A DNA stretch of 64,000 nt. It comes from Streptomyces sp. SCSIO 75703 (GTDB lineage: Bacteria > Actinomycetota > Actinomycetes > Streptomycetales > Streptomycetaceae). The notes beneath the pieces were generated by a model that was not told the origin of the DNA, searched no databases, and saw only the letters and a list, made by a program, of their open reading frames with translations. A program made the position numbers and the translations under genes. This document shows positions 43,001-52,467 of the stretch, one piece after another. Position 1 is the stretch's first letter, and each line of letters starts with the position of its first letter. The DNA lies in the NCBI RefSeq assembly GCF_036607905.1, contig NZ_CP144555.1, positions 4,588,001 through 4,652,000 on the forward strand, in the 5' to 3' direction.

Positions 43001-46000
43001 CTACGGCAGGACCGTCCCGATCCGGACGCTGCCCAGGCCCGCGACGGTGCCGCGGGCGTTCACCAGCTTGACCTGGCCGAAGAACTCGCGGCCCGCGGGC
43101 GCGGCGGCCAGCGCGGTGACGCTGCCGGACACCGTGGCCGTGGCCCCGGTGGCGAGCTGCACCCGGGCCGGGTCGTCGACGGTGACCGAGCCGAGCGCCT
43201 CGGAGAAGTACACGTCCCGGTAGTCGTACTCCGTGGTGCCCGAGGGCACCGAGTACGCGGCGACCTCGATCGTGTACGTGCCGGCGGCCGGGCGGGCGAT
43301 CGAGACCGCCTCCTCCGAGTCGCCGTCGGCGGACCGGGCGACCGCCCGCCCGCTCGCGTCGTACACCGTCAGGTCGAGGTCGGAGGCCGCGTCGGAGACG
43401 TTGCCGATGGCGACGTCGAGGGAGGCGGCGCCCGCGGGCACCTCGACCGTGGTGACGGCCTTCGCGCCGTTCGCGATGGTCGGGCGGGAGGTGACCGCCG
43501 AGCCCAGCGGGCCGCCGGTCAGCGTGGCGTCGAGGGCGGCGTACCGGTTGGTCACCTTCCAGGAGGCGGCGGCCGGGGTGCCGGCGGTGGCCTCGGGCAC
43601 GGTCACGACCCGCGGGTCGAAGTCGGCGCCGAGGACGGTGGCCTCCAGCGTGTACGGGTTGTCCAGCAGCGGCGAGGTGCGCCGGGCCTCGACCTCGATC
43701 TCCCAGACGCCCGGCTGCGGCTCGGCGTAGGAGCGGGCGTCGGGCCGGCAGCCGTTGCCGTCGAGGTAGTTGTTGTAGCAGTACGGCGTGGAGGTGCTGT
43801 CGACCGGGACGCCGTAGGGGTGGATGGCGATGAACCGGGTCTGGCTGCCGGGCTTCAGCCCGCCGATGGCCACCTCCAGCGCCTTGGCGCCCTCGGGGAC
43901 CGTCACGAAGTAGGAGCGGGTGTCGTTGCGCTGCACGGAGCCCTTCCGAGTGACGGAGTGCTCCAGCGGCGAGGCGGCCACGACCGTGGTGAGGACCTGG
44001 CGGTCGATGCCCTCGGTGCGCGGGTCGTCGATCTCCAGGATCGCGCTCTTGAGCCCGTCGGTCCTCGGCTGCGCCTGGACCTTGACGGTCACCGGCTTGT
44101 TCAGCTCCAGCCGGACCACGTCGGAGCCGAGGACGCGGAAGGTGCGGCCCTCGTTCTTCTCGAAGTGCAGTTCGTGGCGGAGCGCCTTGGCGGGACCGGA
44201 GGTGCGGGTGATCGTGATGTCGTAGGTCTTCTTCTGCCCGGCCTTCAGGCCGCCCTCGCGGTCGTAGAGGCCGGTGCCGCTGCCCGGCGTCTTCAGGAAC
44301 TCGTCGATCGCGGTGTCGACGGGCGCCTCGATCCGGTACTCGTGGGCGGTCGCGCCCTTGCGGATCGACTTCCAGGCGTCGACGACGTTGATGAGGCCGG
44401 CGCCCTGCTCGTAGGCCTGGACGCCGTCGATGTGGTCGGCGGTGGAGGTCAGCGCGGTGCGCAGGGTGGCCGGGGTGAGGTCGATGCCCTCGCGCTTGGC
44501 GGCGGACAGCAGCAGCGCGGAGGCGCCGGCGGCCTGCGGGGAGGCCATCGAGGTGCCCTGGAGCATGCTGTACCCGGCGGGGAGGTCGTAGCCGGCCTCG
44601 GGGACGGGGCCGCCGGGGAGCCAGGTCTGGGTGGTGTTGATCGCGGCGCCTGGCGCGGTGAGCGTCGGCGTGAAGCCGCCGTCCTCGCGCGGTCCGCGCG
44701 AGGAGAAGGGCATCATCGCGTACTTCTTCTTCACCTCGGAGCCGTAGTTGACGGCCCAGGTCTCCTTGGAGATGGAGGCGCCGACCGAGATCACCTTGTC
44801 GGCGAGGCCCGGGTCGCCGATGGTGTTGGCGCCGGGGCCGGAGTTGCCCGCGGAGATCACGAGCTGGACGCCGTAGGTGTCGATGAGCCGCGTGTACAGC
44901 TCGGCACGCGCGTTGTTGCCGTCGTTGAGCGCGGGGAGGCCGCCGATCGACATGTTGACGATGTCGACGCCGCGGTTGACGACGAGGTCGATCATGCCCT
45001 CGGTGAGGGCGATGTTGGTGCAGCCGCCGGTCCAGGTGCACGCGCGCGAGGAGACGATCTTCGCGCCGGGGGCGGCGCCGTTCATCTTGCCGCCGAACAG
45101 GCCGTTGGCGGCGGTGATGCCGGCGACGTGGGTGCCGTGCTGGGACTCGATGACGCCGATGTTGACGAAGTCGGCCTTGTCGCCGGCCGCGTTGCGGACG
45201 ACGTCCTTGCGGATCTCCACCACGAACGGCTGGCGCTCGACGACGTCGGTGGAGGGGTCGTCGGTGCCGAAGTAGCCGACCTGGAAGCCGTCCTTGTAGG
45301 GCTTCATCGGCGTGTCGTCGCGGAAGTCGTGGTTGTTGTTCAGGTCGACGCGCACGGTGCCGCTCTCCGGGTCGTACAGCACGCCCCAGGAGTCGGTGGT
45401 GTCGCCGTCGCGGTTGGCGTCGCCCGCGGCGTCGCCGCCCGCCGTGTACGACTCCAGGAAGGTGCTGATCCGGTACGAGCCGGCCGGGGCCTTCCAGGTC
45501 TTGCCCTCGTAGGTGAAGGTGGGTCCGGAGACGGAGGTCAGCATCGGACGCCAGGTCTGGTCCCGGTCGACGACCGGGTCGGTCGCGGTGACCCAGTCGA
45601 CGATCTTGCGTTCGCCGGTGGTGGTCTTCTGCAGCGCCGGGTGGCCGAGGTCGACGCCGGAGTCGAGGATGCCGATCGTGACGCCGCGGCCGTCCGCCTT
45701 CGGGTTCTTCTTCACGAAGTCGACGGCGCCCGTCTCGAAGGACGGGTTGTACGGGTTCTCGGCCGGCGTCCTGCGGTCCGGCGCCTTCACGGAGCCGCCC
45801 TTGCCCTTCCCGGACCCCTTGCCCTGGCCGGTGGCGCCGGCGTCGGGGCGGGGATCGTCCAGCGGGATCTCGTCGCGCAGGTCGATGCCGTGCACGGAGG
45901 AGAGCTTCGCGGCGGCGGCGATGGCCGCGTCCGCCTTGGCGGTGGGCACCGTGGCGCGGACGTAGCCGAGGTCGTCGTAGGTGCGGCCCACGGCGCCGCC

Positions 46001-46297
46001 GTCGACCGCGTCGAGCTGCCGGGCCACCTGGGCGGTCTGGCCGGGCTCGGTGGCGATCATCATCGTGACGTCCCGCGCGCCGTCGGCCTTCGCCTCGGCG
46101 AGCAGGTCGGCGTCGTGCGAACCGAGCTTGTCGTGGGCGGGCTTGACGGACGGCTCGGTGGCGGGCGCGGGGTCCGCCGCCATGGCCAGCGGCAGGGGCC
46201 CGGCCACGCCGAGCGCGGCGGCGAGGCCCGCGGCCACGGCCAGCCGGGCCGCGCGTCTGCCGCCCGGTATCGGTTCGCGCTGGGGGGAGGGGGTCAT
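43001..46297 (-). CDS. Secreted subtilisin-like serine protease (S8)
   Basis: The second ATG (46297) is chosen because AAGGGA lies 5 bases before it; the ATG at 46303 has its purine run directly against it. Product 1098 residues. Signal peptide to about residue 40 (AMAADPAPA), an inhibitor-like prodomain (VTMMIATEPGQTAQVARQL), then the S8 catalytic domain with Asp212 in GILDSGVD, His387 in SQHGTHVAG and Ser583 in GTSMASP; oxyanion Asn in SAGNSG. A large insert separates Asp and His. About 450 residues of beta-sandwich domains follow, some PPC-like. It is exported and probably matures by self-cleavage. It belongs to the large actinobacterial S8 group; the substrate is unknown. Confidence 0.93.
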   Translation of the reverse strand: MTPSPQREPIPGGRRAARLAVAAGLAAALGVAGPLPLAMAADPAPATEPSVKPAHDKLGSHDADLLAEAKADGARDVTMMIATEPGQTAQVARQLDAVDGGAVGRTYDDLGYVRATVPTAKADAAIAAAAKLSSVHGIDLRDEIPLDDPRPDAGATGQGKGSGKGKGGSVKAPDRRTPAENPYNPSFETGAVDFVKKNPKADGRGVTIGILDSGVDLGHPALQKTTTGERKIVDWVTATDPVVDRDQTWRPMLTSVSGPTFTYEGKTWKAPAGSYRISTFLESYTAGGDAAGDANRDGDTTDSWGVLYDPESGTVRVDLNNNHDFRDDTPMKPYKDGFQVGYFGTDDPSTDVVERQPFVVEIRKDVVRNAAGDKADFVNIGVIESQHGTHVAGITAANGLFGGKMNGAAPGAKIVSSRACTWTGGCTNIALTEGMIDLVVNRGVDIVNMSIGGLPALNDGNNARAELYTRLIDTYGVQLVISAGNSGPGANTIGDPGLADKVISVGASISKETWAVNYGSEVKKKYAMMPFSSRGPREDGGFTPTLTAPGAAINTTQTWLPGGPVPEAGYDLPAGYSMLQGTSMASPQAAGASALLLSAAKREGIDLTPATLRTALTSTADHIDGVQAYEQGAGLINVVDAWKSIRKGATAHEYRIEAPVDTAIDEFLKTPGSGTGLYDREGGLKAGQKKTYDITITRTSGPAKALRHELHFEKNEGRTFRVLGSDVVRLELNKPVTVKVQAQPRTDGLKSAILEIDDPRTEGIDRQVLTTVVAASPLEHSVTRKGSVQRNDTRSYFVTVPEGAKALEVAIGGLKPGSQTRFIAIHPYGVPVDSTSTPYCYNNYLDGNGCRPDARSYAEPQPGVWEIEVEARRTSPLLDNPYTLEATVLGADFDPRVVTVPEATAGTPAAASWKVTNRYAALDATLTGGPLGSAVTSRPTIANGAKAVTTVEVPAGAASLDVAIGNVSDAASDLDLTVYDASGRAVARSADGDSEEAVSIARPAAGTYTIEVAAYSVPSGTTEYDYRDVYFSEALGSVTVDDPARVQLATGATATVSGSVTALAAAPAGREFFGQVKLVNARGTVAGLGSVRIGTVLP

Positions 46298-46446
46298 CGG
46301 CATCCCTTGGAGGTGGAGGAACGGGAGGGCACGGCCGGGTCCGACCGGACCTGACCGCGAGAGTCCGGAATGCGATCCCGGATGACCGCTCAGCCTTACC
46401 CAAGGGGTCGGTGTTTGGGGAGAGTTGGCAACGATGTGATGTGTTC

Positions 46447-46464
46447 ATGGCGTACTTCCGCCAT
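46447..46464. promoter_or_regulatory. Inverted repeat in the protease upstream region
   Basis: ATGGCG and CGCCAT are separated by TACTTC. The site is 150 bases upstream of the protease start, in an A+T-richer segment (about 46390-46490) that probably holds its promoter. The regulator is unknown. Confidence 0.35.
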
Positions 46465-46547
46465 ACGTCACCGGGGACGTAACGGACGGGCGCCGACAAA
46501 CCCCGGCCCCCTGCCGCCCACCGGCCCGCACGCGGTGACGTCCCGGA

Positions 46548-46960
46548 GTGCGCCGGAGACCGAGGGTGGCGGCCCGCGCCGGGTGCGTCCGTGACGGCCT
46601 GGTCCCGCTCGCCCGTCCCCCGGGGCCGGGCGGGGTCCCCGAGTGGGTGCCGCCGGGCGGCGGCGTGGAGCACGGCGAGGAGCCGTACGACACCGTCGTG
46701 CGCGCACTCGCCGAGGAGACCGGCTGCCGGGCCGAACCCCCCGCCCGGCCCGGCGTGGACTGGCCGCGCACCGCGCCGCCCGCCCGCCTCGCCCGCCGGC
46801 CCGTCGACCACCACGGGGTCCGGCCGGTCCACGCGGGGCGGGGCACCGGCGGCACGCTCCGCCCCCCGACCCGGGCGGCTCCGCCGGCCTCGCCGCCCGG
46901 CACCGGGCTGCGCCCGTGGCGGGAGCGGCCGGCCACGGGACGGGCCCGGCCCCGGCCCGC
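46548..46960 (+). pseudogene. Decayed Nudix hydrolase gene
   Basis: In one frame the translation shows EWVPPGGGVEHGEEP followed by VVRALAEETG, a Nudix box in which the first Glu of REUxEE is replaced by Ala. Similarity continues through HHGVRPVHAGRGTGGTLR, after which this frame turns to Arg/Pro-rich nonsense. From about 46865 a neighbouring frame reads GGSAGLAARHRAAPV, which resembles the expected continuation (xGSTDLAAWHPLxxV) of Streptomyces Nudix proteins. A frameshift plus loss of a catalytic Glu suggests a pseudogene. I infer the expected continuation from memory of the family. Confidence 0.55.
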
Positions 46961-47039
46961 AACACCGCGGCTGAAAGCGGCTCAACCACCCCGCCGGTCC
47001 TCAACCCGCCGGCGGGCCCGGGGGTCCCTTCCCCCGACG

Positions 47040-47061
47040 GCGCCCACCGCCCGGTGGGCGC
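47040..47061. terminator. Hairpin before the beta-lactamase-fold gene
   Basis: GCGCCCACC pairs with GGTGGGCGC (9 bp) around a 4-base loop, 30 bases upstream of the next start. It may be the terminator of the decayed Nudix gene or part of the leader of the next one. Confidence 0.45.
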
Positions 47062-47090
47062 ACCCGCGGAGCAGAGGATGGGGACGCCCC

Positions 47091-48230
47091 ATGACCACAC
47101 GCAGACGAGCCGCCCTGGTGACCGCCACCGCCGCCCTGCTGTCGGCCGTGCTGACCGCACCCGCCGTGGCGGCCCCCCGCCCCGGCACCGGACACGACGC
47201 GACCCGCCGCGCCCTGGAGGCCGCCGTCGCCGACGGCGTGCCCGGCGCGACCGCGACCGCCCGGGACGCCCACGGCGCCTGGTCCGCCACCGCGGGCGCC
47301 GGCGACCTGTCCACCGGCCGGCCCCGCTCGGACCGCGACCACTACCGGGTGGGCAGCATCACCAAGACCTTCGTCGCCACCGTCGTCCTCCAACTGGAGG
47401 CCGAGGGACGGCTGTCGCTCGACGACACGGTGGACCGGTGGCTGCCCGCACTGGTGCGGGGCAACGGCCACGACGGCACCCGGATCACCCTGCGCCAACT
47501 CCTCAACCACACCAGCGGCATCGCCAACTACACGGCCGACGAGGAGTTCGGCCGCCGGTACTTCACCGCCGACGGCTTCTTCGCCCACCGCTACGACACG
47601 CTGGCCCCGCGCCGGGCGGTCGCCATCGCCCTGCGCCACCGGCCCGACTTCGAGCCGGGCACCTCCTGGAACTACTCCAACACCAACTACGTGCTGGCCG
47701 GCCTCGTCATCGAGAAGGCGACCGGCCGCCCCTACGGCGAGGAGGTCCGCCGCCGCATCATCCAGCCCCTCGGACTGCGCGCCACCTCCGTCCCCGGCAC
47801 CCGCGCCGATATGCCCCGGCCCAGCTCCCGCGCGTACTCGAAGCTGGCCGAGACGGCGACGGGCCCCACGTACGACGTCACCCGGCTCAATCCGTCCCTC
47901 GCCCACGCGGCCGGCGAGATGATCTCCGGCTCGGACGACCTGACCCGCTTCTACACCGCCCTGCTCCGCGGCCGGCTGCTGCCGGCCCGGCAACTGGCCG
48001 AGATGACGACGACGGTCCCGATGGACGAGCGGACCGACTACGGACTGGGACTGATGAGGACCAGGCTGAGCTGCGGGGTGAACGTCTGGGGCCACGGCGG
48101 CGGCATCCACGGCTCCACCTCGGAGGCGGTCGCCACCCGCGACGGCCGCCACGCCCTCGCCCTCAACTTCAACGGCGACTGGAGCGGCGACGTCGCGGCG
48201 GTGGTCGAGGCCGAGTTCTGCCGCGACTGA
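47091..48230 (+). CDS. Secreted beta-lactamase-fold serine hydrolase (D-alanyl-D-alanine carboxypeptidase type)
   Basis: ATG start with GGGGA 6 bases upstream; 379 residues. Signal peptide to about residue 28 (APAVAAPRP). Class C fold motifs: nucleophile Ser89 with Lys92 in GSITKTF, Tyr195 in NYSNTNY (YxN), and His335 in WGHGGGIHG in place of KTG. The HTSGI and GLRATSV motifs are typical of Streptomyces R61-like DD-peptidases and esterases. Expected action is on peptidoglycan stem peptides or esters outside the cell. It is a single gene. Confidence 0.88.
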   Translation: MTTRRRAALVTATAALLSAVLTAPAVAAPRPGTGHDATRRALEAAVADGVPGATATARDAHGAWSATAGAGDLSTGRPRSDRDHYRVGSITKTFVATVVLQLEAEGRLSLDDTVDRWLPALVRGNGHDGTRITLRQLLNHTSGIANYTADEEFGRRYFTADGFFAHRYDTLAPRRAVAIALRHRPDFEPGTSWNYSNTNYVLAGLVIEKATGRPYGEEVRRRIIQPLGLRATSVPGTRADMPRPSSRAYSKLAETATGPTYDVTRLNPSLAHAAGEMISGSDDLTRFYTALLRGRLLPARQLAEMTTTVPMDERTDYGLGLMRTRLSCGVNVWGHGGGIHGSTSEAVATRDGRHALALNFNGDWSGDVAAVVEAEFCRD

Positions 48231-48370
48231 GGCGGCCCGGGGGAGGGGCGCCACCGGCGCCCGCCGGCCCGCCGCCTCCCCCGGACACCGCCCGGACCGC
48301 CTGGGGTCTTTCGTGGGGACCGGGCCGGACCCCGCGAGCGCGGCGTGACCCCCACTCGTGATCAATACAC

Positions 48371-49423
48371 CTAGCGGGGCAGCACCACCACGTACGCGGC
48401 CGGCTCCCGGTCGGCCGCCGCCATCAGCGCCGTGCGGACCACCGCCGCCTGCTGCTCCGGCGCCTCCCGCAGCGCCCTGGGCGTGATCCGCACCACCGTG
48501 ATGCCGAGCCGCTCCAGGTGCTCGCGCAGCGCGCCCGGCTCCGGCGCCCCGCCGTCCCCGGCCCGCCGGTGGACACGGGTGTCCAGTTCCAGCGCCACCG
48601 CCTGCTCCGGCCAGTACGCGTCCAGCCCGCCGAGGTGCGGTCCGCCCGGCAGCCGCAGGTCGACGTTCCACAACGGGTCCGGCAGCCCCTGCACCCGCAC
48701 CATCCGGTACAGCCGGTCCTCCGCGCGCGCCCGGCCCTCCGCCACCAGCGAGTCCACCGCGGCCACCACCTGCGGCCGGTCCAGCAGCCGCGCCCGGTTC
48801 AGCTCGCGCACCGCCGCCGCCGGTTCGCAGTGCCCGTCGCGCACCGCCGCGGCCAGCAGCCGGCGGATCAGGTCCCCGTCCGTCTCCTGGGCCACCGCGT
48901 CGGCCAGCGCCCGCGCCACCGGCGCCACCGGCACGCCGTCGACCCGCACCGCCGCCGGCAGGGCGGCCGTGCGCACGATCCGGGCCCAGCCGGTGGAGCG
49001 CAGCCGGCGCAGCCGCGGCACCAGCACGTCGACGGCGGCCAGTGACGGCAGCGGGGGAACGGAGCGCACCCCGTGCAGGGCCAGCGCCGCCAGGCCGGTG
49101 ATCACGGCCTCCGGAGAGGGAGCGGAGGGCTCCGCGAGGCCGGGCCGGGCCGGGGCGCCGCAGGCCGTCGCCGCTCTCGGGGCCCGCGCCCGCGCCGCGT
49201 ACAGCAGCACCGCCCGCACCTTCTCCTCGCCGGTCGGGGGACCCGGACGGAGCAGGACCACGCCGGGCAGCAGCCGCTGCCAGGGGCCGCCGGGACGGCA
49301 CCGCTCGTCGGCCTCGGCGGCGGTGACACCGCGGGCCCGCAACTGCGCGGCGGAGAGCACCGGGGACGGTTCGCCGGCCGGATCGGTCAGACGGTGGGGG
49401 GAGAGCGGGATGTCGTGCGTCAT
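48371..49423 (-). CDS. Conserved actinobacterial protein, AbiEi-like N-terminus and DUF559-like C-terminus
   Basis: ATG start (GGGAGA about 9 bases upstream) giving 350 residues. The first 60 residues (LSAAQLRARGVTAAEADERC, then LLPGVVLLRPGPP) have the layout of the winged-helix AbiEi-type antitoxin domain. The last 110 (PLWNVDLRLPGGPHLGGLDAYW, VALELDT, LERLGITVVRITPRAL) resemble the PD-(D/E)xK fold of DUF559/Vsr-like proteins. No toxin gene adjoins. Similar two-part proteins are common in actinobacteria and their role is not known to me. Both domain calls are by eye. Confidence 0.6.
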   Translation of the reverse strand: MTHDIPLSPHRLTDPAGEPSPVLSAAQLRARGVTAAEADERCRPGGPWQRLLPGVVLLRPGPPTGEEKVRAVLLYAARARAPRAATACGAPARPGLAEPSAPSPEAVITGLAALALHGVRSVPPLPSLAAVDVLVPRLRRLRSTGWARIVRTAALPAAVRVDGVPVAPVARALADAVAQETDGDLIRRLLAAAVRDGHCEPAAAVRELNRARLLDRPQVVAAVDSLVAEGRARAEDRLYRMVRVQGLPDPLWNVDLRLPGGPHLGGLDAYWPEQAVALELDTRVHRRAGDGGAPEPGALREHLERLGITVVRITPRALREAPEQQAAVVRTALMAAADREPAAYVVVLPR

Positions 49424-49493
49424 GACCAGGAATCTCCCGCGACCCGTCCGGTTTTTAACCACTGTTACACGTCCGTCGGCAAACCCGGACAAG

Positions 49494-49511
49494 CCCGTCC
49501 TCAAGGACGGG
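49494..49511. other. Perfect hairpin in a gene-free segment
   Basis: CCCGTCCT and AGGACGGG face each other across two bases. The surrounding 49424-49619 is A+T-richer than its neighbours and contains a longer-range pairing, GGCGCTGG (49527-49534) with CCAGCGCC (49593-49600). It may be a small structured RNA or the worn end of an insertion element. No transposase fragment is seen. Confidence 0.35.
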
Positions 49512-49619
49512 TGTTCGGATGCCGAAGGCGCTGGTCCGTTCGGGTGTGCCCGGAGGTTACGGCCTGCTGTGCCCGGATTCGGTAACGATGACCCAGCGCC
49601 GAAGCCTTGGCCAGACATC

Positions 49620-49654
49620 GGGCCGCCCCGGGTGCCCGGCACCCGGGGCGGCCC
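49620..49654. terminator. Terminator of the second aminopeptidase N gene
   Basis: The arms starting GGGCCGCCCCGGGTG at 49620 pair perfectly for 16 bp with the complementary arm ending at 49654, with a 3-base loop. It lies 15 bases beyond the stop codon on the minus strand. Confidence 0.8.
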
Positions 49655-49669
49655 CATGGACCGGCCGGC

Positions 49670-52249
49670 TCAGCCGGCCGCCGCCGCGTCGCACTCCTGG
49701 CCGCGCAGCGCCCGCGCCAGGTCGTCCCGCGCCTCCAGCACCAGCCGGCGCAGCGCCGGGGCGGCCCCCTCGTGCTCCGCGAGCCACGCGTCCGTCGCGT
49801 CGAGGGTCTCGCGCGAGTCGGGCAGCGCCGGGAACAGGCCCTGGACCACGACCATCCCGATCTGGATGGACCGCTCGGTCCACACCCGCTCGATCGCCGC
49901 GAAGTACCGCTCCGTGTACGGGGCCAGCAGCTCCCGCTGGGAAGGCTGCGCGAAGCCCGCGATGGTCGCCTCCACCAGCGCGTTGGAGAGCGCGTCGGAC
50001 TCCACCACCTGCGCCCACGCCTGCGCCTTCACCGCCTCGGACGGGCGGGCGGCCAGACAGCGCACCTGGTGGCGCTTGCCGGAGGCCGTGTCGTCCCGGG
50101 CGAGTTCGGCGGCGAGGACGCCCTCGTCGGCGGCGCCGTGCGCGGTGAGCGGCTCCAAAAACGCCCAGCGCAGCTCCTGGTCCACCTCCAGGCCCTCGAT
50201 CTTCTCCGTGCCGTCCAGCAGACCGCGCAGCAGCGCCAGTTCCGGCTCGCCGGAGGCCACCGCCGCCAGGAACCGGGCCCACGCGAGCTGCGGCTCACCG
50301 CCCGGCTCGGCCCGGCGCAGCTCCCGCAGCGCGCCCTCGGCCAGCAGCCGGCCGCCGCTCTCGCGCCGGCCGGGGGCCGTGTAGTGCACCAGCGCCGACT
50401 GCGCCCAGGCGTGCAGCATCTGCAGGACGCCGATGTCGGACTCGCGGCCCGCGAAGCGCAGCACCAGCGCGATGAAGTCGCGGGCCGGCAGCAGCGCGTC
50501 CCGCGTCATGTTCCACAGGGCGCCCCAGCACAGCGCCCGCGCCAGCGGGTCGGTGAGCCCGCCGAGCCCCTCGCGCAGCGTGGCCAGGGACGTCTCGTCG
50601 AAGCGGATCTTGCAGTAGGTGAGGTCGTCGTCGTTGACCAGCACGAGGTCCGGCGCCTCGGCTCCGGCCAGCTCCGCCACCACCGTGCGCGGCCCCTCGA
50701 CGTCCGTCTCGGCCCGCGCGTACCGCTCCAGGGTGCCGCTCCCGGTGCGCCGGTAGAGGCCCACCGCCACCCGGTGCGGGCGCAGTTCGGGGTGTGACTC
50801 GGCGGCCTCCTGCACCACGGCCAGCTCGTCGATCCGGCCCCCGGCGTCCAGCAGCACCTGCGGGGTCAGCGTGTTCACGCCCGCGGTCTGGAGCCAGGAG
50901 CGCGCCCAGGCGGCCATGTCGCGCCCGCTGGTCTCCTCCAGCACCGCGAGCAGGTCGCCGAGGCGGGTGTTGCCGTAGGCGTGCCGCTTGAAGTAGCGGC
51001 GGGCGCCCTCCAGGAAGGCGTCCTGGCCCGCGTAGGCCACCAGTTGCTTGAGGACGGAGGCGCCCTTGGCGTAGGTGATGCCGTCGAAGTTGAGCTTGGC
51101 GTCCTGCAGGTCGCGGATGTCCGCGGTGATCGGGTGCGTGGAGGGGAGCTGGTCGGCCCGGTACGCCCACGACTTGCGGCGGTTGGCGAAGGTGACCCAG
51201 CCGTCGGTGAAGCGGGTCGCGCCGACCAGCGAGAAGGCGCCCATGAAGTCCGCGAAGGACTCCTTCAGCCACAGGTCGTCCCACCACTCCATGGTGACCA
51301 GGTCGCCGAACCACATGTGCGCCATCTCGTGCAGGATGACGTTGGCGCGGCTCTCGTAGGACGCCTGCGTCACCTTGCCGCGGAAGATGAACTCCTCGCG
51401 GAAGGTGACCATTCCCGGGTTCTCCATCGCGCCGAGGTTGTACTCCGGCACGAACGCCTGGTCGTACTTGCCGAACGGGTACGGGTAGTCGACGTGGTCG
51501 TGGAAGAAGTCCAGGCCCTGCTTGGTGACGAGGAAGACGTCCTCCGCGTCGAAGTACGGGGCCAGGCCCTTGCGGCACAGCGCGCCGAGCGGGATCTCCA
51601 GTGTCGAACCGTCCGCGAACGTACGGGAGTAGGAGTCCGTCACGTAGTGGTACGGCCCGGCGACCACGCAGGTGATGTACGTGGAGATCGGCTTGGTCTC
51701 GGCGAACCGCCAGACGCCGTCGGCGCGTTCGCCGGTGCCGTTGCTCCACACCGTCCACTCCTCGGGCGCCCGCACCTCGAAGCGGTAGGGCGCCTTGAGG
51801 TCCGGCTGCTCGAAGTTGGCGAAGACCCGGCGCGCGTCGGCCGGCTCGTACTGGGTGTACAGGTACACCTCGCCGTCCTCGGGGTCGACGAAGCGGTGCA
51901 TGCCCTCGCCGGTGCGCGAGTAGGCGCACTGCGCGTCGACGACCAGCTCGTTGTCGGCGGCCAGGTCCTCCAGGACGATGCGGGTGCCGTCGAAGACCTC
52001 GCTCGGGTCGAGGTCGCGGCCGTTGAGGCTGACGGCGGTCACGCTGGGCGCGATCAGGTCCGCGAAGCTCGCGGCCCCGGGCTCGTTGCAGCGGAAGCGG
52101 ATCGTGGTGACGGAGCGGAAGGTGCGCGGCTCGCCGTCGTGTGCCGCGCCGGTCGCCGAGCGCACGTCGAGGGACACCTCGTACCCGTCGACGCGGAGCA
52201 GGGCGGCCCGCTCCCGGGCCTCGTCGCGGGACAGATTCTCTCCGGGCAC
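49670..52249 (-). CDS. pepN: Aminopeptidase N (M1 family), copy 2
   Basis: GTG at 52249 is chosen because VPGENLSRDEARERA aligns with the start of copy 1 (VPGTNLTREEARQRA); GAGGGAG lies 8 bases upstream. Product 859 residues. GAMEN, zinc motif HEMAH at 307-311 with Glu330 in KESF, and the long helical C-terminal domain are all present, so it should be active. It is a clear paralogue of 38153-40726, about 9 kb away. The gene next to the Rv2466c-like gene is the one in the position of M. tuberculosis pepN (Rv2467). Confidence 0.94.
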   Translation of the reverse strand: MPGENLSRDEARERAALLRVDGYEVSLDVRSATGAAHDGEPRTFRSVTTIRFRCNEPGAASFADLIAPSVTAVSLNGRDLDPSEVFDGTRIVLEDLAADNELVVDAQCAYSRTGEGMHRFVDPEDGEVYLYTQYEPADARRVFANFEQPDLKAPYRFEVRAPEEWTVWSNGTGERADGVWRFAETKPISTYITCVVAGPYHYVTDSYSRTFADGSTLEIPLGALCRKGLAPYFDAEDVFLVTKQGLDFFHDHVDYPYPFGKYDQAFVPEYNLGAMENPGMVTFREEFIFRGKVTQASYESRANVILHEMAHMWFGDLVTMEWWDDLWLKESFADFMGAFSLVGATRFTDGWVTFANRRKSWAYRADQLPSTHPITADIRDLQDAKLNFDGITYAKGASVLKQLVAYAGQDAFLEGARRYFKRHAYGNTRLGDLLAVLEETSGRDMAAWARSWLQTAGVNTLTPQVLLDAGGRIDELAVVQEAAESHPELRPHRVAVGLYRRTGSGTLERYARAETDVEGPRTVVAELAGAEAPDLVLVNDDDLTYCKIRFDETSLATLREGLGGLTDPLARALCWGALWNMTRDALLPARDFIALVLRFAGRESDIGVLQMLHAWAQSALVHYTAPGRRESGGRLLAEGALRELRRAEPGGEPQLAWARFLAAVASGEPELALLRGLLDGTEKIEGLEVDQELRWAFLEPLTAHGAADEGVLAAELARDDTASGKRHQVRCLAARPSEAVKAQAWAQVVESDALSNALVEATIAGFAQPSQRELLAPYTERYFAAIERVWTERSIQIGMVVVQGLFPALPDSRETLDATDAWLAEHEGAAPALRRLVLEARDDLARALRGQECDAAAAG

Positions 52250-52389
52250 GGGCGGCACTCCCTCGGTGGTGTTCACGATGTGGACGCCACCGATCCTGCC
52301 ACGCGGTCCCCGTGCCCGGTACGGGGGAATGTCCCCGGGCGGGGCGCGCGGCCCCGCCCGGCCCGCGTGCGGGAGCCCGCGGCGGTGCC

Positions 52390-52417
52390 GGGAATGCGCC
52401 GGGCGCCGGAGGGTGTT
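52390..52417 (+). promoter_or_regulatory. SigR-type promoter candidate
   Basis: GGGAAT at 52390-52395 is followed after 19 bases by GTT at 52415-52417; the Streptomyces SigR consensus is GGGAAT-N18-GTT. It lies 50 bases upstream of a gene whose mycobacterial relative is under SigH, the SigR orthologue. The one-base longer spacer lowers confidence. Confidence 0.5.
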
Positions 52418-52467
52418 CCCGTGGGGAGAGGCGCCGCGCGCCCGTGCTGTCACCACCGAGGAGAGCC

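Noticed and set aside
41492..46354. Plus-strand open frame of about 1600 codons
   Set aside because: Antisense to asd and the subtilisin gene, both unambiguous from active-site motifs. Its Val/Gly/Asp/Arg-rich sequence has no recognisable fold.
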